DNA of 64,000 nt from DTU053 sp012520115 (GCA_050953725.1 JBMNNB010000001.1:558001-622000); one strand, 5' to 3'. Positions 18,548 to 28,114 are shown, counted from the first letter of the stretch. Notes: generated from the sequence alone by a model not told the origin. Numbers and translations are program-made.

Positions 18548-19384
18548 TCAGGTGTAAAGAGCATACATTATTATCTCTCCTCAGAGATACTTAACTTTAT
18601 TCAGGCTACATCGATTACTGATTGGAAGGAATATACAAAACCCATCTCGGTAGAGCCGGACAGCAAGGTAGTAGTTTATGCCCGAGTAGTGGATAATGTG
18701 GGCAACTCTTCAATCTACTGCTCAAACGGTCTTGTGCTCGACGCTACGGCTCCCGTGTTTAACGGAATCGAAGACAATGCGACCTACTGCGTCAGCAGAG
18801 ATTTCACAGTGGTTGAAGAAAACCTTGACACATTAACCGCAAACGGCACTGTTTTAATTCCCGTAAACGGCAAATACACACTCTCTCAGACAGGACAGAA
18901 TGTTGTTGTCGCTGCCGACAAAGCAGGCAACAGTAAAACTGTAACTGTGACAATCAACGCTTCTCACGTATACGACCACGACTGCGAAGCAAGAACAGAG
19001 GTTCTCCCGAAAATCGCACCCGCAATCGTTGAGGGTAAGGAGAACGTCTGGAATCCCACCGACGGCGGCACAATTACATTCAAGTCCGACGCGGCATTCG
19101 CAGACTTCATCCGTGTAACAGTGGACGGCATTGAGCTTGACGCTGCAAATTACGAGCTTTCTGAGGGCAGCATCATCGTTACTCTCAAGGAAGAGTACCT
19201 CGAGACCCTCACAGTCGGCACACACATCCTCGGCATTGAGTCCGTAAGCGGCACAGCCTTTACGGAGTTTACCGTCGAAGCGGCAAGAACTAACCCCGTT
19301 ATTAACGCTCTCACTACCTTCATCTCAGTGCTTTTAATGATTCTCATAACCTTCTTAAGGTCATATCAGGTCCTTCACGGTTAA
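18548..19384 (+). pseudogene. Surface protein, C-terminal part in another frame
   Basis: The open frame from 18548 begins SGVKSIHYYLSSE, the beginning of an Ig-like/YYL-type repeat usual in Gram-positive surface proteins. It continues through two beta-sandwich-like segments to a final hydrophobic helix (TTFISVLLMILITFL) that could anchor the protein. A stop (TAG, 18545-18547) and a frame change separate it from the signal-peptide part. The only start codons inside are weak (GTG at 18689), so independent secretion is unlikely. A sequencing error is an alternative to real decay. Confidence 0.6.
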
Positions 19385-19405
19385 TCTGATGTAGAATAAA
19401 ATCTG

Positions 19406-19427
19406 AAGCCTCCCGTCAGGGAGGCTT
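19406..19427 (+). terminator. Hairpin after surface protein
   Basis: AAGCCTCC pairs with GGAGGCTT over CGTCAG; the following T-run is poor (TTTGGTCTT), so terminator strength is uncertain. Confidence 0.5.
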
Positions 19428-19508
19428 TGGTCTTGGTCAGTAATTTTCGCTTGAACACAGGCGCTTTTTATAATACTATTAACTTAGACTTTTAAAAGGA
19501 CTGATAAT

Positions 19509-21077
19509 ATGACGATTATATGTGACAGCAAATACCTTGCCTTTCCCGTAAGCGAAAAAGCCAATAAACGCAAGATGCTTTTTAAGTCTGACGGTCAGCT
19601 CATCTTTGATCTGGATATTAAGATCGACTACGAAAATCCCGATTTTGTAAGCTATGTAAACATAGAAAGATTCAAGGGCAAAACCCTCGAAATAAGCTGT
19701 GAGCCGGAAATGGAGCTTAAAATCATTAAGTCCGACACTCAGGAAGATAATGAAGGCATTTATAAAGAAAAGTACAGACCGCAGTTTCATTTTTCGGCAA
19801 AAAGGGGTTGGCTTAATGACCCCAACGGTCTCTTTTACTATAAGGGTCAGTATCATCTCTTTTTTCAGCACAATCCTGCAAGTGCACAGTGGGGCAATAT
19901 GCATTGGGGTCACTCTGTAAGTAATGATTTGCTTCATTGGCAGGAGACAGACTGTGCTCTGTATCCTGATGAAATGGGCACTATGTTTTCAGGCTCAGCT
20001 TTTGTGGACTACCGCAACGACAGCGGACTGAAAAGGGGAGAGGATGCGCCGATTTTGCTTTTCTACACCGCCGCAGGCAGTAAATCAAAGACCTCGGAGG
20101 GCAAGAAATTCACCCAGTGCATGGCGTACAGCACTGACGGCGGTAAGACTTTCACGAAATATGAGGGCAACCCGATAATCGACCACATCGCCGAGGAAAA
20201 CCGTGACCCGAAAGTGCAATACGATAGTGCTTCGGGCAAATATGTCTTAGCCTTGTATCTTAAGGACAACAGCTTCGCTCTGTTTACCTCCGATAACCTG
20301 ATTGACTGGCAGCAAAGTCAGGTAATCGAGCTGGACAACGACAGAGAATGCCCCGACTTTTATCTGATGCCCGTAAACGGCGACCCGGATAATATCAAGT
20401 GGGTGCTGTCCGCCGCCGCCGACAGATATATGGTCGGCAGCTTCAAGGATGGCATATTCTCGCCCGAAACGCAAGTTCAGCAGCTTCACTACGGTAAGAA
20501 CAGCTATGCCACTCAGACCTGGTCTGACACCGTTGACGGACGCAGACTGCGAATCAGCTGGAACAGATTTGACATACCGGAAGCCGTGTTCAACCAGAGC
20601 ATGACCTTCCCCTGTGAAATGACCCTTAAAGAGCAGGGCGGCAAGCTGCTTTTGTGCGCAAACCCCGTAAGCGAAATTAAAAAGCTGTATAAGGACACGA
20701 AGGAATTTACAGACCTTAAAATCTCAAATAGCAGCCCCTTCTCTTATGAGCTTGACGACGAGTGCTATGATATAAGCATCGAGCTTGACAGAGCAGAAAA
20801 GCCCCTCGATATCGAGCTTTTCGGCACAAAAATACACCTTGACACAGACAGCCTAAATATACTTGACTGCAAAGCACCCCTGACCGATGAAAGCGGCATA
20901 AAGCTTAGGCTTCTTATAGACAGAACGGGCATCGAGATATTTGCAGGCGACGGCAGTGCATTTATGTCCGTCGGCACTCTTATGGATTACAGCAAAAATA
21001 AGCTCGAGCTTATTTCGACACAAAGTGCGAGAATAAACAAACTCAGCATTTCACCCTTAAAGAGTATATGGGAGTGA
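19509..21077 (+). CDS. GH32 beta-fructofuranosidase/fructanase (intracellular)
   Basis: 522 residues of glycoside hydrolase family 32: a five-blade beta-propeller followed by a C-terminal beta-sandwich. All three catalytic residues are seen: nucleophile D104 in WLNDPNG, stabiliser D233 in RDP, and acid/base E280 in ECPD. About 90 extra residues precede the propeller. There is no signal peptide, so it acts in the cytosol on sucrose or short fructans after uptake. The fructokinase gene follows 5 bases later, which would phosphorylate the freed fructose. No sucrose transporter is adjacent. Confidence 0.92.
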   Translation: MTIICDSKYLAFPVSEKANKRKMLFKSDGQLIFDLDIKIDYENPDFVSYVNIERFKGKTLEISCEPEMELKIIKSDTQEDNEGIYKEKYRPQFHFSAKRGWLNDPNGLFYYKGQYHLFFQHNPASAQWGNMHWGHSVSNDLLHWQETDCALYPDEMGTMFSGSAFVDYRNDSGLKRGEDAPILLFYTAAGSKSKTSEGKKFTQCMAYSTDGGKTFTKYEGNPIIDHIAEENRDPKVQYDSASGKYVLALYLKDNSFALFTSDNLIDWQQSQVIELDNDRECPDFYLMPVNGDPDNIKWVLSAAADRYMVGSFKDGIFSPETQVQQLHYGKNSYATQTWSDTVDGRRLRISWNRFDIPEAVFNQSMTFPCEMTLKEQGGKLLLCANPVSEIKKLYKDTKEFTDLKISNSSPFSYELDDECYDISIELDRAEKPLDIELFGTKIHLDTDSLNILDCKAPLTDESGIKLRLLIDRTGIEIFAGDGSAFMSVGTLMDYSKNKLELISTQSARINKLSISPLKSIWE

Positions 21078-21082
21078 AAAGA

Positions 21083-21976
21083 ATGAAATCATTGGCCTTC
21101 GGCGAGGTGCTGTGGGACATATTCGAAAGCGGGCGGGAGATAGGCGGTGCGCCCTTTAATTTCAGCGCCCATATTGCAAAGCTCGGCTTAGATTCTTTTA
21201 TCGTAACCGCCGTGGGCAAAGACCCTTTAGGCGATGAAACCCTGAAGATTATTAAGAATTTAGGCGTAAAAACCGACTTTGTAAGCGCCGTAGCGCAGCC
21301 CACGGGCACCTGCATTGTGACCGTGGATGAAAACAGCCAGCCGAGCTACAATTTAACAATGCCCGCCGCATGGGATTATATTGAGCCTTCTCCCGAACTG
21401 ATTAACAGGGCAGCAAGCGGCGAATTTGACCTTTTCTATTTCGGCACCCTTGCTTTAAGAAACACTGTTTCTTTCACAACACTTAAAACCCTCCTAAACA
21501 GGGGCAGCTTCGGGCATGTTTTCTGCGACCTTAATCTCAGGCAGAACTATCACAGCAGGGAGATTATCGAATTTGCCCTGAAAGCCTGCTCGATACTCAA
21601 AATCAACAGGGAAGAGCTTGCATCTGTAATCAAAGAAAAGATAATATGCCCCGACAGCGATTTTGAAGCAGCATGTAAGCAGCTTGCCGAGGGCTTTGAC
21701 ATCAAAATAATCCTCCTTACCCTCGATAAGGACGGCGCATTTATTTACAAAGCGGAAAACGGCGAGACCGTCATCCCCCAAAAGCCCGTAAACAAGGCAG
21801 TGTCCTGCGTCGGGGCGGGGGACAGCTTTTCCGCATGCTTTCTTGCGAATTACCTGCACGGTCACTCTTTATCAGACTGCGCCGAAAGGGCAATTATGCT
21901 CAGTGACTTTGTGGTGACAAAGTACGGCGCAATACCCGATTATCCCTCGGAGCTTTATGCAAAAATCAAGCCTTGA
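21083..21976 (+). CDS. PfkB-family fructokinase
   Basis: 297 residues of the ribokinase/PfkB family. The N-terminal FGEVLWDIF and GGAPFNFSAH segments are typical of bacterial fructokinases. The C-terminal signature is VGAGDSFSACF with catalytic base D247. It converts fructose to fructose-6-phosphate with ATP. The ATG at 21083 was chosen because GGAG lies 8 bases upstream; an in-frame ATG at 21068 overlaps the GH32 gene. Two-gene operon with the GH32 enzyme. Confidence 0.9.
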   Translation: MKSLAFGEVLWDIFESGREIGGAPFNFSAHIAKLGLDSFIVTAVGKDPLGDETLKIIKNLGVKTDFVSAVAQPTGTCIVTVDENSQPSYNLTMPAAWDYIEPSPELINRAASGEFDLFYFGTLALRNTVSFTTLKTLLNRGSFGHVFCDLNLRQNYHSREIIEFALKACSILKINREELASVIKEKIICPDSDFEAACKQLAEGFDIKIILLTLDKDGAFIYKAENGETVIPQKPVNKAVSCVGAGDSFSACFLANYLHGHSLSDCAERAIMLSDFVVTKYGAIPDYPSELYAKIKP

Positions 21977-22026
21977 ACGCAAAGAAAATCCGTCCCTGCT
22001 TCTGCAAATTTTGTAATCTTATTTTT

Positions 22027-22059
22027 CAGTCCCGATGTAAAAAATCGGGGCTGTTTTTT
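22027..22059 (+). terminator. Intrinsic terminator after fructokinase
   Basis: AGTCCCGAT pairs with ATCGGGGCT, followed by GTTTTTT. Confidence 0.85.
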
Positions 22060-22083
22060 GTAAGTTTTTCGGTAATTTTCTAT

Positions 22084-22112
22084 TAGACAAAATGTAATAC
22101 CGGTGCTATAAT
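22084..22112 (+). promoter_or_regulatory. Sigma-A promoter of permease gene
   Basis: -35 TAGACA (22084-22089), 17-base spacer, -10 TATAAT (22107-22112). Confidence 0.75.
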
Positions 22113-22158
22113 GTCGTGGTGTGAAAATCAGGGGTTACTCTGAAATAGATTAGAGAGG

Positions 22159-23439
22159 ATGTATCAATTGGTTTTAGCGCTTGTATTATTTCTTATTACA
22201 TATCTTCTGTTAATGGTGTTGCCTAAATACAGACCTTACATAGCATTGGCATCAGCAGCACTTTTTGTTATACTCGGCATTCTTCCCATAGGCAAGGTTT
22301 TCGGCTCGGTCGACTGGAACGTCATACTTATGATAGCCGGCACCATGGGCGTTGTTTCACTGTTTATCGATTCAAAAATGCCCTCCCTTCTTGCAGACCT
22401 GATGATAGCAAAGACCCCGAATGTCAAATGGGCGATTATTGCATTGTCTCTGTTTTCGGGATTCATCTCCGCCTTTGTCGACAATGTGGCAACGGTCTTG
22501 ATGGTAGCACCCGTCGCCCTTACTATCGCTAAGAAGCTGAACATGTCACCCGTAAAGAGCATAATTGCAATAGCAATAGCCTCAAATCTTCAGGGTGCCG
22601 CCACGCTGGTCGGCGATACAACCTCCATATTGCTCGGCGGCCATGCAAACATGGACTTCCTCGACTTCTTCTGGTATGAAGGCAAGCCCGGAATGTTCTG
22701 GATAGTTCAGGTCGGCGCAATCGCTTCAACCCTTGTCCTGCTCTTAGTTTTCCGCAAGGATAACCAGCACATAGATATGAAGGAAAGAACCGTCGTTACG
22801 GACTATTTTCCATCGGTCCTCCTTGTCGGCACAATAGTATTACTTATTCTTGCATCATTTATTCCGGCAGAAAAGAAGCCCGCAATCACAAACGGAATCA
22901 TCTGTGTAGGCTTAATGATTATAGGCTTAGTCCGAGAAATTATCCGAACACGCAAGCTCGAAGTCTTTAAGAAAACCATGATGGAGATTGACTATTTCAC
23001 CCTGCTTCTGCTCGCAGGACTCTTTATCGTAATCAGCGGAATTACAGAGGCCGGCGTGGTAAATGAAATCAGCCAGCTCTTTGTCAAGGTATGCGGAAAC
23101 AATGTATTCTTAATGTATACGCTTTTAGTCTGGGCTTCGGTCATCTTCTCGGCCTTCATAGACAACATTCCCTATATCGCAACAATGCTGCCCGTAACAG
23201 GCGGTATCGCAACCCTTATGGGCGTCCACCCGACAGTGCTGTATTTCGGTCTGCTTGCCGGAGCAACCCTTGGCGGCAACCTTACTCCCATCGGCGCCTC
23301 CGCAAATATTACGGCTCTCGGCATACTCAAGAAAAACGGATATGAGGTCAGCGCTAAGGAGTTTATGAAAATCAGCGTGCCCTTCACCCTTGCCGCCGTT
23401 ATGTCCGGTTACATTCTCGTCTGGGCTCTTTATCGTTAA
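22159..23439 (+). CDS. Ion-transporter-superfamily permease (ArsB/NhaD/SLC13-like)
   Basis: 426 residues, strongly hydrophobic with about 10-12 membrane segments. It has two repeated halves, each with a re-entrant-loop type motif: SAFVDNVATVLMVAPV in the first half and SAFIDNIPYIATMLPV in the second. This pattern belongs to the IT superfamily that includes ArsB, NhaD and citrate/dicarboxylate carriers; the substrate cannot be told. The ATG at 22159 follows AGAGAGG with no spacing, so a TTG nine bases later may be the true start. Single gene with its own promoter and terminator. Confidence 0.8.
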   Translation: MYQLVLALVLFLITYLLLMVLPKYRPYIALASAALFVILGILPIGKVFGSVDWNVILMIAGTMGVVSLFIDSKMPSLLADLMIAKTPNVKWAIIALSLFSGFISAFVDNVATVLMVAPVALTIAKKLNMSPVKSIIAIAIASNLQGAATLVGDTTSILLGGHANMDFLDFFWYEGKPGMFWIVQVGAIASTLVLLLVFRKDNQHIDMKERTVVTDYFPSVLLVGTIVLLILASFIPAEKKPAITNGIICVGLMIIGLVREIIRTRKLEVFKKTMMEIDYFTLLLLAGLFIVISGITEAGVVNEISQLFVKVCGNNVFLMYTLLVWASVIFSAFIDNIPYIATMLPVTGGIATLMGVHPTVLYFGLLAGATLGGNLTPIGASANITALGILKKNGYEVSAKEFMKISVPFTLAAVMSGYILVWALYR

Positions 23440-23457
23440 ATTATGCTGAAATTATGT

Positions 23458-23488
23458 CCCCATTCGTACAAAACGAATGGGGGCTTTT
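23458..23488 (+). terminator. Intrinsic terminator after permease
   Basis: CCCCATTCGT pairs with ACGAATGGGG over ACAAA, then GCTTTTG. Confidence 0.8.
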
Positions 23489-23569
23489 GTATTCCCAAAA
23501 AATAAATCTTTGAACCCGATTGACTTTTATGATTATCCTTTGATATTCTATTTATAATGCAAGTTGAAC

Positions 23570-23636
23570 AAATCGAGGACAGGCGTCGAAATTCCGTTTA
23601 TGTAATATCACGTAAGTATTTGTCCTTCGTTTGACT
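23570..23636 (+). promoter_or_regulatory. Structured leader upstream of GPH symporter
   Basis: CAAATCGAGGACA and TGTCCTTCGTTTG can form a 13-position stem with one mismatch, enclosing about 40 bases that hold a smaller hairpin (TTATG/CGTAA). No terminator or known riboswitch motif is seen. Whether it is transcribed is not shown; a -10-like TATAAT lies just upstream near 23552. Confidence 0.35.
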
Positions 23637-23717
23637 TTAAGCACTTTCTTTTGCAGCATTCTGTTTCCCGTCAAATGCGCTATTCCTTCTACTCAAGCAG
23701 ATGAAAGGTGTGATACT

Positions 23718-25322
23718 TTGTCAGAGGATAATAAGACCGCATTAAGTGTTCAGACTGATGAAGAATTCAGCGAAGAACAGCTCGCCTATGTGCATGAAAA
23801 CCGACGCTATGTCCGCAGAAAAGAGGTTATCGGCTATGTGGTCTGGGACATGGCCCAGAGCTTTAATATCAACGGATACTCTCAGCGCTTTGTAAACTCC
23901 ATACTTCAGGTAAGCTTCAGGTATCAGCAGATTCTCTCATTTATAAACGGTATCTGGGACGTTGTGAACGACGTTTTTACCGCTGCGATAGTGGACAAGA
24001 CACGCACCCGCTGGGGCAAATTCAAGCCCTATTTGGTCCTGCTTGCAATTCCCGGCACTATGGGCACCTGCCTTTACTGGCTGTTGCCTCTGTTCTTCCC
24101 CGGCACGGGGCCTGAGGACTTCTCAAAATTCCTTGCTTTCTCCATCCTCGCCATTGTACGTGAGGGAATAGGCACCTTTGTAGGCATAGCGCAGGGCGGA
24201 ATTATTACGACCATAACCCCGCATCCGGTTGAACGAACGCGTCTTCTGACCATCGCAAACTATGTTTCGGGCGCTTTGGGCGAAAAGCTGCCGGAGCAGA
24301 TAATGACTATCCTGCTTGACCTTATCGGCAACAATGTCATCAAACCGAAGAATACGGATATCAGCCACCTGTTTATGAGGCTGTTCGTCGGCATGGGCGT
24401 TTTTACAAGCCTCGTCAGCGGAGGCGCTTCGTTCTGGTTTAACACCATAATGCAGGAGCGAGTCCCCCAGTCCATCAAAACACCGAGCATTATGCAGGGC
24501 GTTAAGTCAATTCTAAATAACAAGCCGGTTCTGCTTTTGACCCTCTCGCAGATTTTGGGCAAATTCTCCGTCGGCGGCAGCCGTGGCGACTATTATATTG
24601 ACGTGCTAAACTTCGCATCAATGGGCTATGTGACAGGCTTCCCGGGAGCCTTGCTGGGACCGGTACCCTTCATGATTGTGCCGTGGTTCCGCCGCAAATT
24701 CCAGTCCCGCACGCTGTATATATTAAGTGAATATTTGGGACAGCTCTTAAATGTTCCCGTATTCCTTATAGGTACAATCGGCGGAAAGAAACACGGCCTG
24801 TATAAGAACAGACTGGTAATGACAATAGTGCTGACCTTCTATGAAACAATTACCGCATTCTTCTATGGCATGAGGAAGGTCATCCCCTCAGAGATGTACA
24901 ACGAGACCATGGACTACTGCGAGTGGAAAAACGGCTACCGCACAGAGGCAATGACCTCGGTCGCAAAGGGACTTGCCACCAAGCTTGCGGGCATATTTAC
25001 AAATATCCTGACCCTTCAGATTAAACGCTGGATAAATTACGACCAGACAGCCTACATAAGGGGTAAAGCGCAGACCGATGACACCAAGTACTGGCTCTTT
25101 GCCTCATACTCGATACTGCCCCTGCTGACAGGCTTCTTAGGCATAATCCCAATGCTGTTCTACGATCTGTCCGGTGCGAAGAGAGAAAGAATGTACGCAG
25201 AGCTGCTCGAGCACCGTGCAAAAATCTCAAAGAGCGTTTCAAATGCCGAAGCAGAGACAATGGAAAAAATCGCTAAAGAGCAGTTTGAATTAGCCGAAAG
25301 AAATAAAAACAAGAAGCTGTAA
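23718..25322 (+). CDS. GPH-family sugar:cation symporter (MFS)
   Basis: About 535 residues with roughly 12 membrane helices. The N-terminal segment NDVFTAAIVDKTRTRWGKFKPY matches the conserved loop 2-3 motif of glycoside-pentoside-hexuronide symporters (D-x5-R-x-GKFRPY type). The TTG at 23718 is taken as start because AAAGGTG lies 7 bases upstream; an upstream ATG at 23631 has no such site. The acidic N-terminal extension and long C-terminal charged tail are unusual. It is followed 21 bases later by a ceramidase-like hydrolase, suggesting uptake and processing of the same substrate; the substrate is unknown. Confidence 0.85.
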   Translation: MSEDNKTALSVQTDEEFSEEQLAYVHENRRYVRRKEVIGYVVWDMAQSFNINGYSQRFVNSILQVSFRYQQILSFINGIWDVVNDVFTAAIVDKTRTRWGKFKPYLVLLAIPGTMGTCLYWLLPLFFPGTGPEDFSKFLAFSILAIVREGIGTFVGIAQGGIITTITPHPVERTRLLTIANYVSGALGEKLPEQIMTILLDLIGNNVIKPKNTDISHLFMRLFVGMGVFTSLVSGGASFWFNTIMQERVPQSIKTPSIMQGVKSILNNKPVLLLTLSQILGKFSVGGSRGDYYIDVLNFASMGYVTGFPGALLGPVPFMIVPWFRRKFQSRTLYILSEYLGQLLNVPVFLIGTIGGKKHGLYKNRLVMTIVLTFYETITAFFYGMRKVIPSEMYNETMDYCEWKNGYRTEAMTSVAKGLATKLAGIFTNILTLQIKRWINYDQTAYIRGKAQTDDTKYWLFASYSILPLLTGFLGIIPMLFYDLSGAKRERMYAELLEHRAKISKSVSNAEAETMEKIAKEQFELAERNKNKKL

Positions 25323-25343
25323 TAAGAATACGGAGACTTATAA

Positions 25344-26855
25344 ATGCCTGAATCATTCGCATATAAGCTTAAATACAATACATCGCAAAAACTCCTTAAC
25401 GGCGCCTTGTCCGTCGTAAATTTCTTCACCCCATCCCCGAAGTTCACAAAGAAAAGCAAATATGTGAGCAAGGACTTTTACGAGGGAACAGGCGAATTAA
25501 ATGTCACCCCGAGGGATAACGCCAAATGGCATCTGGGCTTTGCCGTAGCCTCGCTGCTTACGGGCAATGAGCTTGACGGCAACCACTTTGTCGGCGGTGA
25601 AATCAGAGGCGGCAGAAAGACCGCCACCGAAATCTATGACGATATGCGAGTCAGAGCGATTGCAATAAATGACGGTGTCAACGGCACTGTCATTTTTGCC
25701 GCCCTCGACCTGTACGGCCTTGCAAACAACGAGGTGCGTGTAATCCGCAGCCGCCTGTCTGAGTTTGCCAAGGAAAACGATATTGTAAGCATAAATCTTT
25801 TCACTCTGCACCAGCACAGCGTGGTTGACACACTCGGCATGAACGGCGAATTAAAAGAGGCGTTTTTACGCAATCCGAGGCACAACCTATTAAGAAAAGG
25901 CGGCTTAAAAAACGGCAAGAACCCTGATTTTATGGAAAACCTCTATAATGTCACCGCCGAAACAATAAAAGAAGCCGTCAGGAACTTAGAGCCGGGCAGA
26001 CTTGTTTTCGGCATGGTGGACGCTTCACCTTATGTGAAGGACCAGCGCCCGCCCTATGTCAATGACACGAATCTCAACAGACTGCGCTTCATACCCGACA
26101 ACCCGGACAGCAGAAGCACATGGATTGTCAACTGGTGTACACACTGCGGCGGCAACGGCTCAAGCAGGCGTGAGATCACCTCGGACTATCCGTACTATAT
26201 GGAGAAGGAAATACTCGAAAGAGCCAATGCAAACTTCATAATGATACTCGGCGCAATCCAGAGCAACGCCATGAACAAGAACGCCGAGCTGTTAAAGCTG
26301 CCAAAGGAGCATACGCCGATTGACATAATGAAGGCCTATGCCCACGCCTTTGTGGATTTGCTCTTAAGTATACCGAAAGAAGCTGAAACGGAAGTCCAGC
26401 CGCTTCTGAGCATACGCCACAGGGAGATTTTCCTGCCGCTAAAGAATAAGGTAATGATACTTGCCTTTAATGTAGGACTGTTCCAGAATGCCGTTGTCAA
26501 AAAGGGAACAAGGCTTTACTTGGTCTCCGAAATCGGCATGGCAAGCTTTGGCGAGAATATCAAAGTCGCCCTTGTCCCAGGCGAGCTGGAGCCGTCACTT
26601 GCGTATGGGGGCACCGTAACGGCGGCAGAGTCCTGGAGCGGCAGGGACTGGACAATGCCCTCAATTCAGGATATGGTCGGCAATGACAAAAAGCTGCTTG
26701 TCTTCGGCCTTGCCAATGACCAGGTGGGCTACTTAGTTGCGGATACGGATTTTGTCCCCATGCTCGCCCCCGAAAGCGTCCATGTGGAGATAGTCTCATT
26801 GAGCAATAAATGCGCCTCAACCCTCCTCACAGAGCTCCAGACGCTGACGAAGTAA
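25344..26855 (+). CDS. Neutral/alkaline ceramidase-like hydrolase
   Basis: 503 residues. The stretch FTLHQHSVVDTLG (H156, H158) resembles the zinc-binding TH-x-HS region of neutral ceramidases, and the early segment GTGELNVTPRD resembles their N-terminal start. A later CTHCGG segment sits where another metal/active-site loop is expected. No signal peptide is present, which is unusual because known neutral ceramidases are secreted or membrane-bound. Co-transcribed with a GPH symporter. The amidase or esterase role is inferred; the substrate may be a sugar or conjugate rather than a sphingolipid. Confidence 0.6.
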   Translation: MPESFAYKLKYNTSQKLLNGALSVVNFFTPSPKFTKKSKYVSKDFYEGTGELNVTPRDNAKWHLGFAVASLLTGNELDGNHFVGGEIRGGRKTATEIYDDMRVRAIAINDGVNGTVIFAALDLYGLANNEVRVIRSRLSEFAKENDIVSINLFTLHQHSVVDTLGMNGELKEAFLRNPRHNLLRKGGLKNGKNPDFMENLYNVTAETIKEAVRNLEPGRLVFGMVDASPYVKDQRPPYVNDTNLNRLRFIPDNPDSRSTWIVNWCTHCGGNGSSRREITSDYPYYMEKEILERANANFIMILGAIQSNAMNKNAELLKLPKEHTPIDIMKAYAHAFVDLLLSIPKEAETEVQPLLSIRHREIFLPLKNKVMILAFNVGLFQNAVVKKGTRLYLVSEIGMASFGENIKVALVPGELEPSLAYGGTVTAAESWSGRDWTMPSIQDMVGNDKKLLVFGLANDQVGYLVADTDFVPMLAPESVHVEIVSLSNKCASTLLTELQTLTK

Positions 26856-26872
26856 AATCTCAAAAACAGGCA

Positions 26873-26901
26873 AACCGACAGTTATAAGCTGTCGGTTTTT
26901 T
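26873..26901 (+). terminator. Intrinsic terminator after ceramidase-like gene
   Basis: AACCGACAG pairs with CTGTCGGTT over 7 bases, followed by TTTT. Confidence 0.9.
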
Positions 26902-26987
26902 GATGCATACTTCGGAGAAATCCCGAAAATAGCAACCACCCTCTCTGAGGCATATATTGTAATAAATTGTGAAGAGAGGTAATCAAT

Positions 26988-27941
26988 ATGGCAGACACCC
27001 TGCTTCAAATGCAGAAAAGTTACAATGATCCTGTATTGAATAACAACAGTATTCTTTTTGATGAGGTTATAAATTTTGACGGTGACCTCGCATATAACCC
27101 TTTTAACGGCGAAGTGGGTATTCTGGCGACCGGTCTGTATCTGATTGACTGGTTCGTGGCGCCCCAGTCAGCCCCCGGAGTCACGAGTGTAATGTTTAAG
27201 CTGATATCCAGCACCGGTCAAGAGTTTGAATCAAATCTGCCTTCTAAGACAGGTAATATGTGCGGTATGGCAGTTATCGATGTCGAAACCGCACCTGTTA
27301 CAATAAAGCTTGTGAACAGATCAAACACTACCGTCTACTTTTCCGATGCTGTTCATGCAAAGTCAAATCTGCGTGTGGTTCGCATTGATCGGATTGCTTC
27401 CGATAACAGCCGCTGCTTTGCTATGGACCAGTTTACCCATGTATTGGAGCAGCTTGTAGATTTATATGCAGGCAAAACCGTTATGATTTTCTCTACAAGG
27501 CTTGCAGCTGTGACCGGAACCCTTCTTTCACTGTACAAAGCGCCGGGTACCTCATCTGCTCCGCTAATGATAATCGGCGACCCTCCGACTGCAATGAATA
27601 CCACTCTGATAACCGTGCTTTATTTCCCCGACAGCACGTTTGATGAATCCATAACCTTCTTGCCCCCGCCAAATCCATATCCTCAGAACTGTGAAATGGA
27701 CCTTATCAAAAACTTCCACGACTATCTTTCGGAAGGGGATAACATCTTTGCAGTATCCGGAAGCGCTACAGAATTCTCCGGTACCATAACCAAAAACGAG
27801 TACGGTATTATCGTTCTTGCAGATGAAGCCACGTCAATGTATGTAATAACACCCTATATCAACACCTTAGAAATCGTCGAAACTGAGGATAACCTTATGG
27901 GCAAAGCCTCAAAAACACCCATAACTATAAAAACCGAATAG
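26988..27941 (+). CDS. Beta-rich protein, possible spore-surface type
   Basis: 317 residues, not firmly recognised. The N-terminal half (about 20-125) shows a pattern FDGDLAYNPFNGEVGI, GLYLIDWFVA and later TTVYFSDAVHAKSNLRVVRI that is shared with the protein on the opposite strand at 28130. It recalls the C1q/TNF-like terminal domain of BclA exosporium proteins, but no collagen repeat is present. The remainder is mixed alpha/beta with a Pro-rich segment (FLPPPNPYPQN). No signal peptide. A CATATATT sequence near 26950 resembles a sigma-E -10, which would fit a sporulation role, but this is weak. Start follows GAGAGG. Confidence 0.5.
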   Translation: MADTLLQMQKSYNDPVLNNNSILFDEVINFDGDLAYNPFNGEVGILATGLYLIDWFVAPQSAPGVTSVMFKLISSTGQEFESNLPSKTGNMCGMAVIDVETAPVTIKLVNRSNTTVYFSDAVHAKSNLRVVRIDRIASDNSRCFAMDQFTHVLEQLVDLYAGKTVMIFSTRLAAVTGTLLSLYKAPGTSSAPLMIIGDPPTAMNTTLITVLYFPDSTFDESITFLPPPNPYPQNCEMDLIKNFHDYLSEGDNIFAVSGSATEFSGTITKNEYGIIVLADEATSMYVITPYINTLEIVETEDNLMGKASKTPITIKTE

Positions 27942-27956
27942 AAAACAAAAACCAAA

Positions 27957-28079
27957 CGTCACCAGCGCACCGCAACAGTCGGAGTTATGCCGACCGTAGC
28001 AGAAAAGACAGACCTTATCGCCATCGCCAAGGCTTGCGGCTGCCCGAACGCCGTACGTGTCGAGAGTTACAAGTCTAAT
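27957..28079 (+). pseudogene. Remnant of TPP-dependent phosphonopyruvate-type decarboxylase
   Basis: A frame of about 41 codons reads RTATVGVMPTVAEKTDL followed by IAIAKACGCPNAVRVES. This looks like the region after the TPP site of phosphonopyruvate/sulfopyruvate decarboxylases (TGGQ-x-T...TDLAAIAKACGY). Nothing upstream or downstream continues the enzyme, and the frame soon runs into a GC-rich hairpin. It is a short relic; the family assignment rests on this segment only. Confidence 0.5.
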
Positions 28080-28090
28080 AAAACTTTTTA

Positions 28091-28114
28091 CCCCGCCAAG
28101 CCGGCGGGGTTGTT
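28091..28114 (+). terminator. Possible terminator hairpin
   Basis: CCCCGCC pairs with GGCGGGG over AAGCC, followed by TTGTT. It lies between two convergent genes; on the minus strand no T-run follows. Confidence 0.45.
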
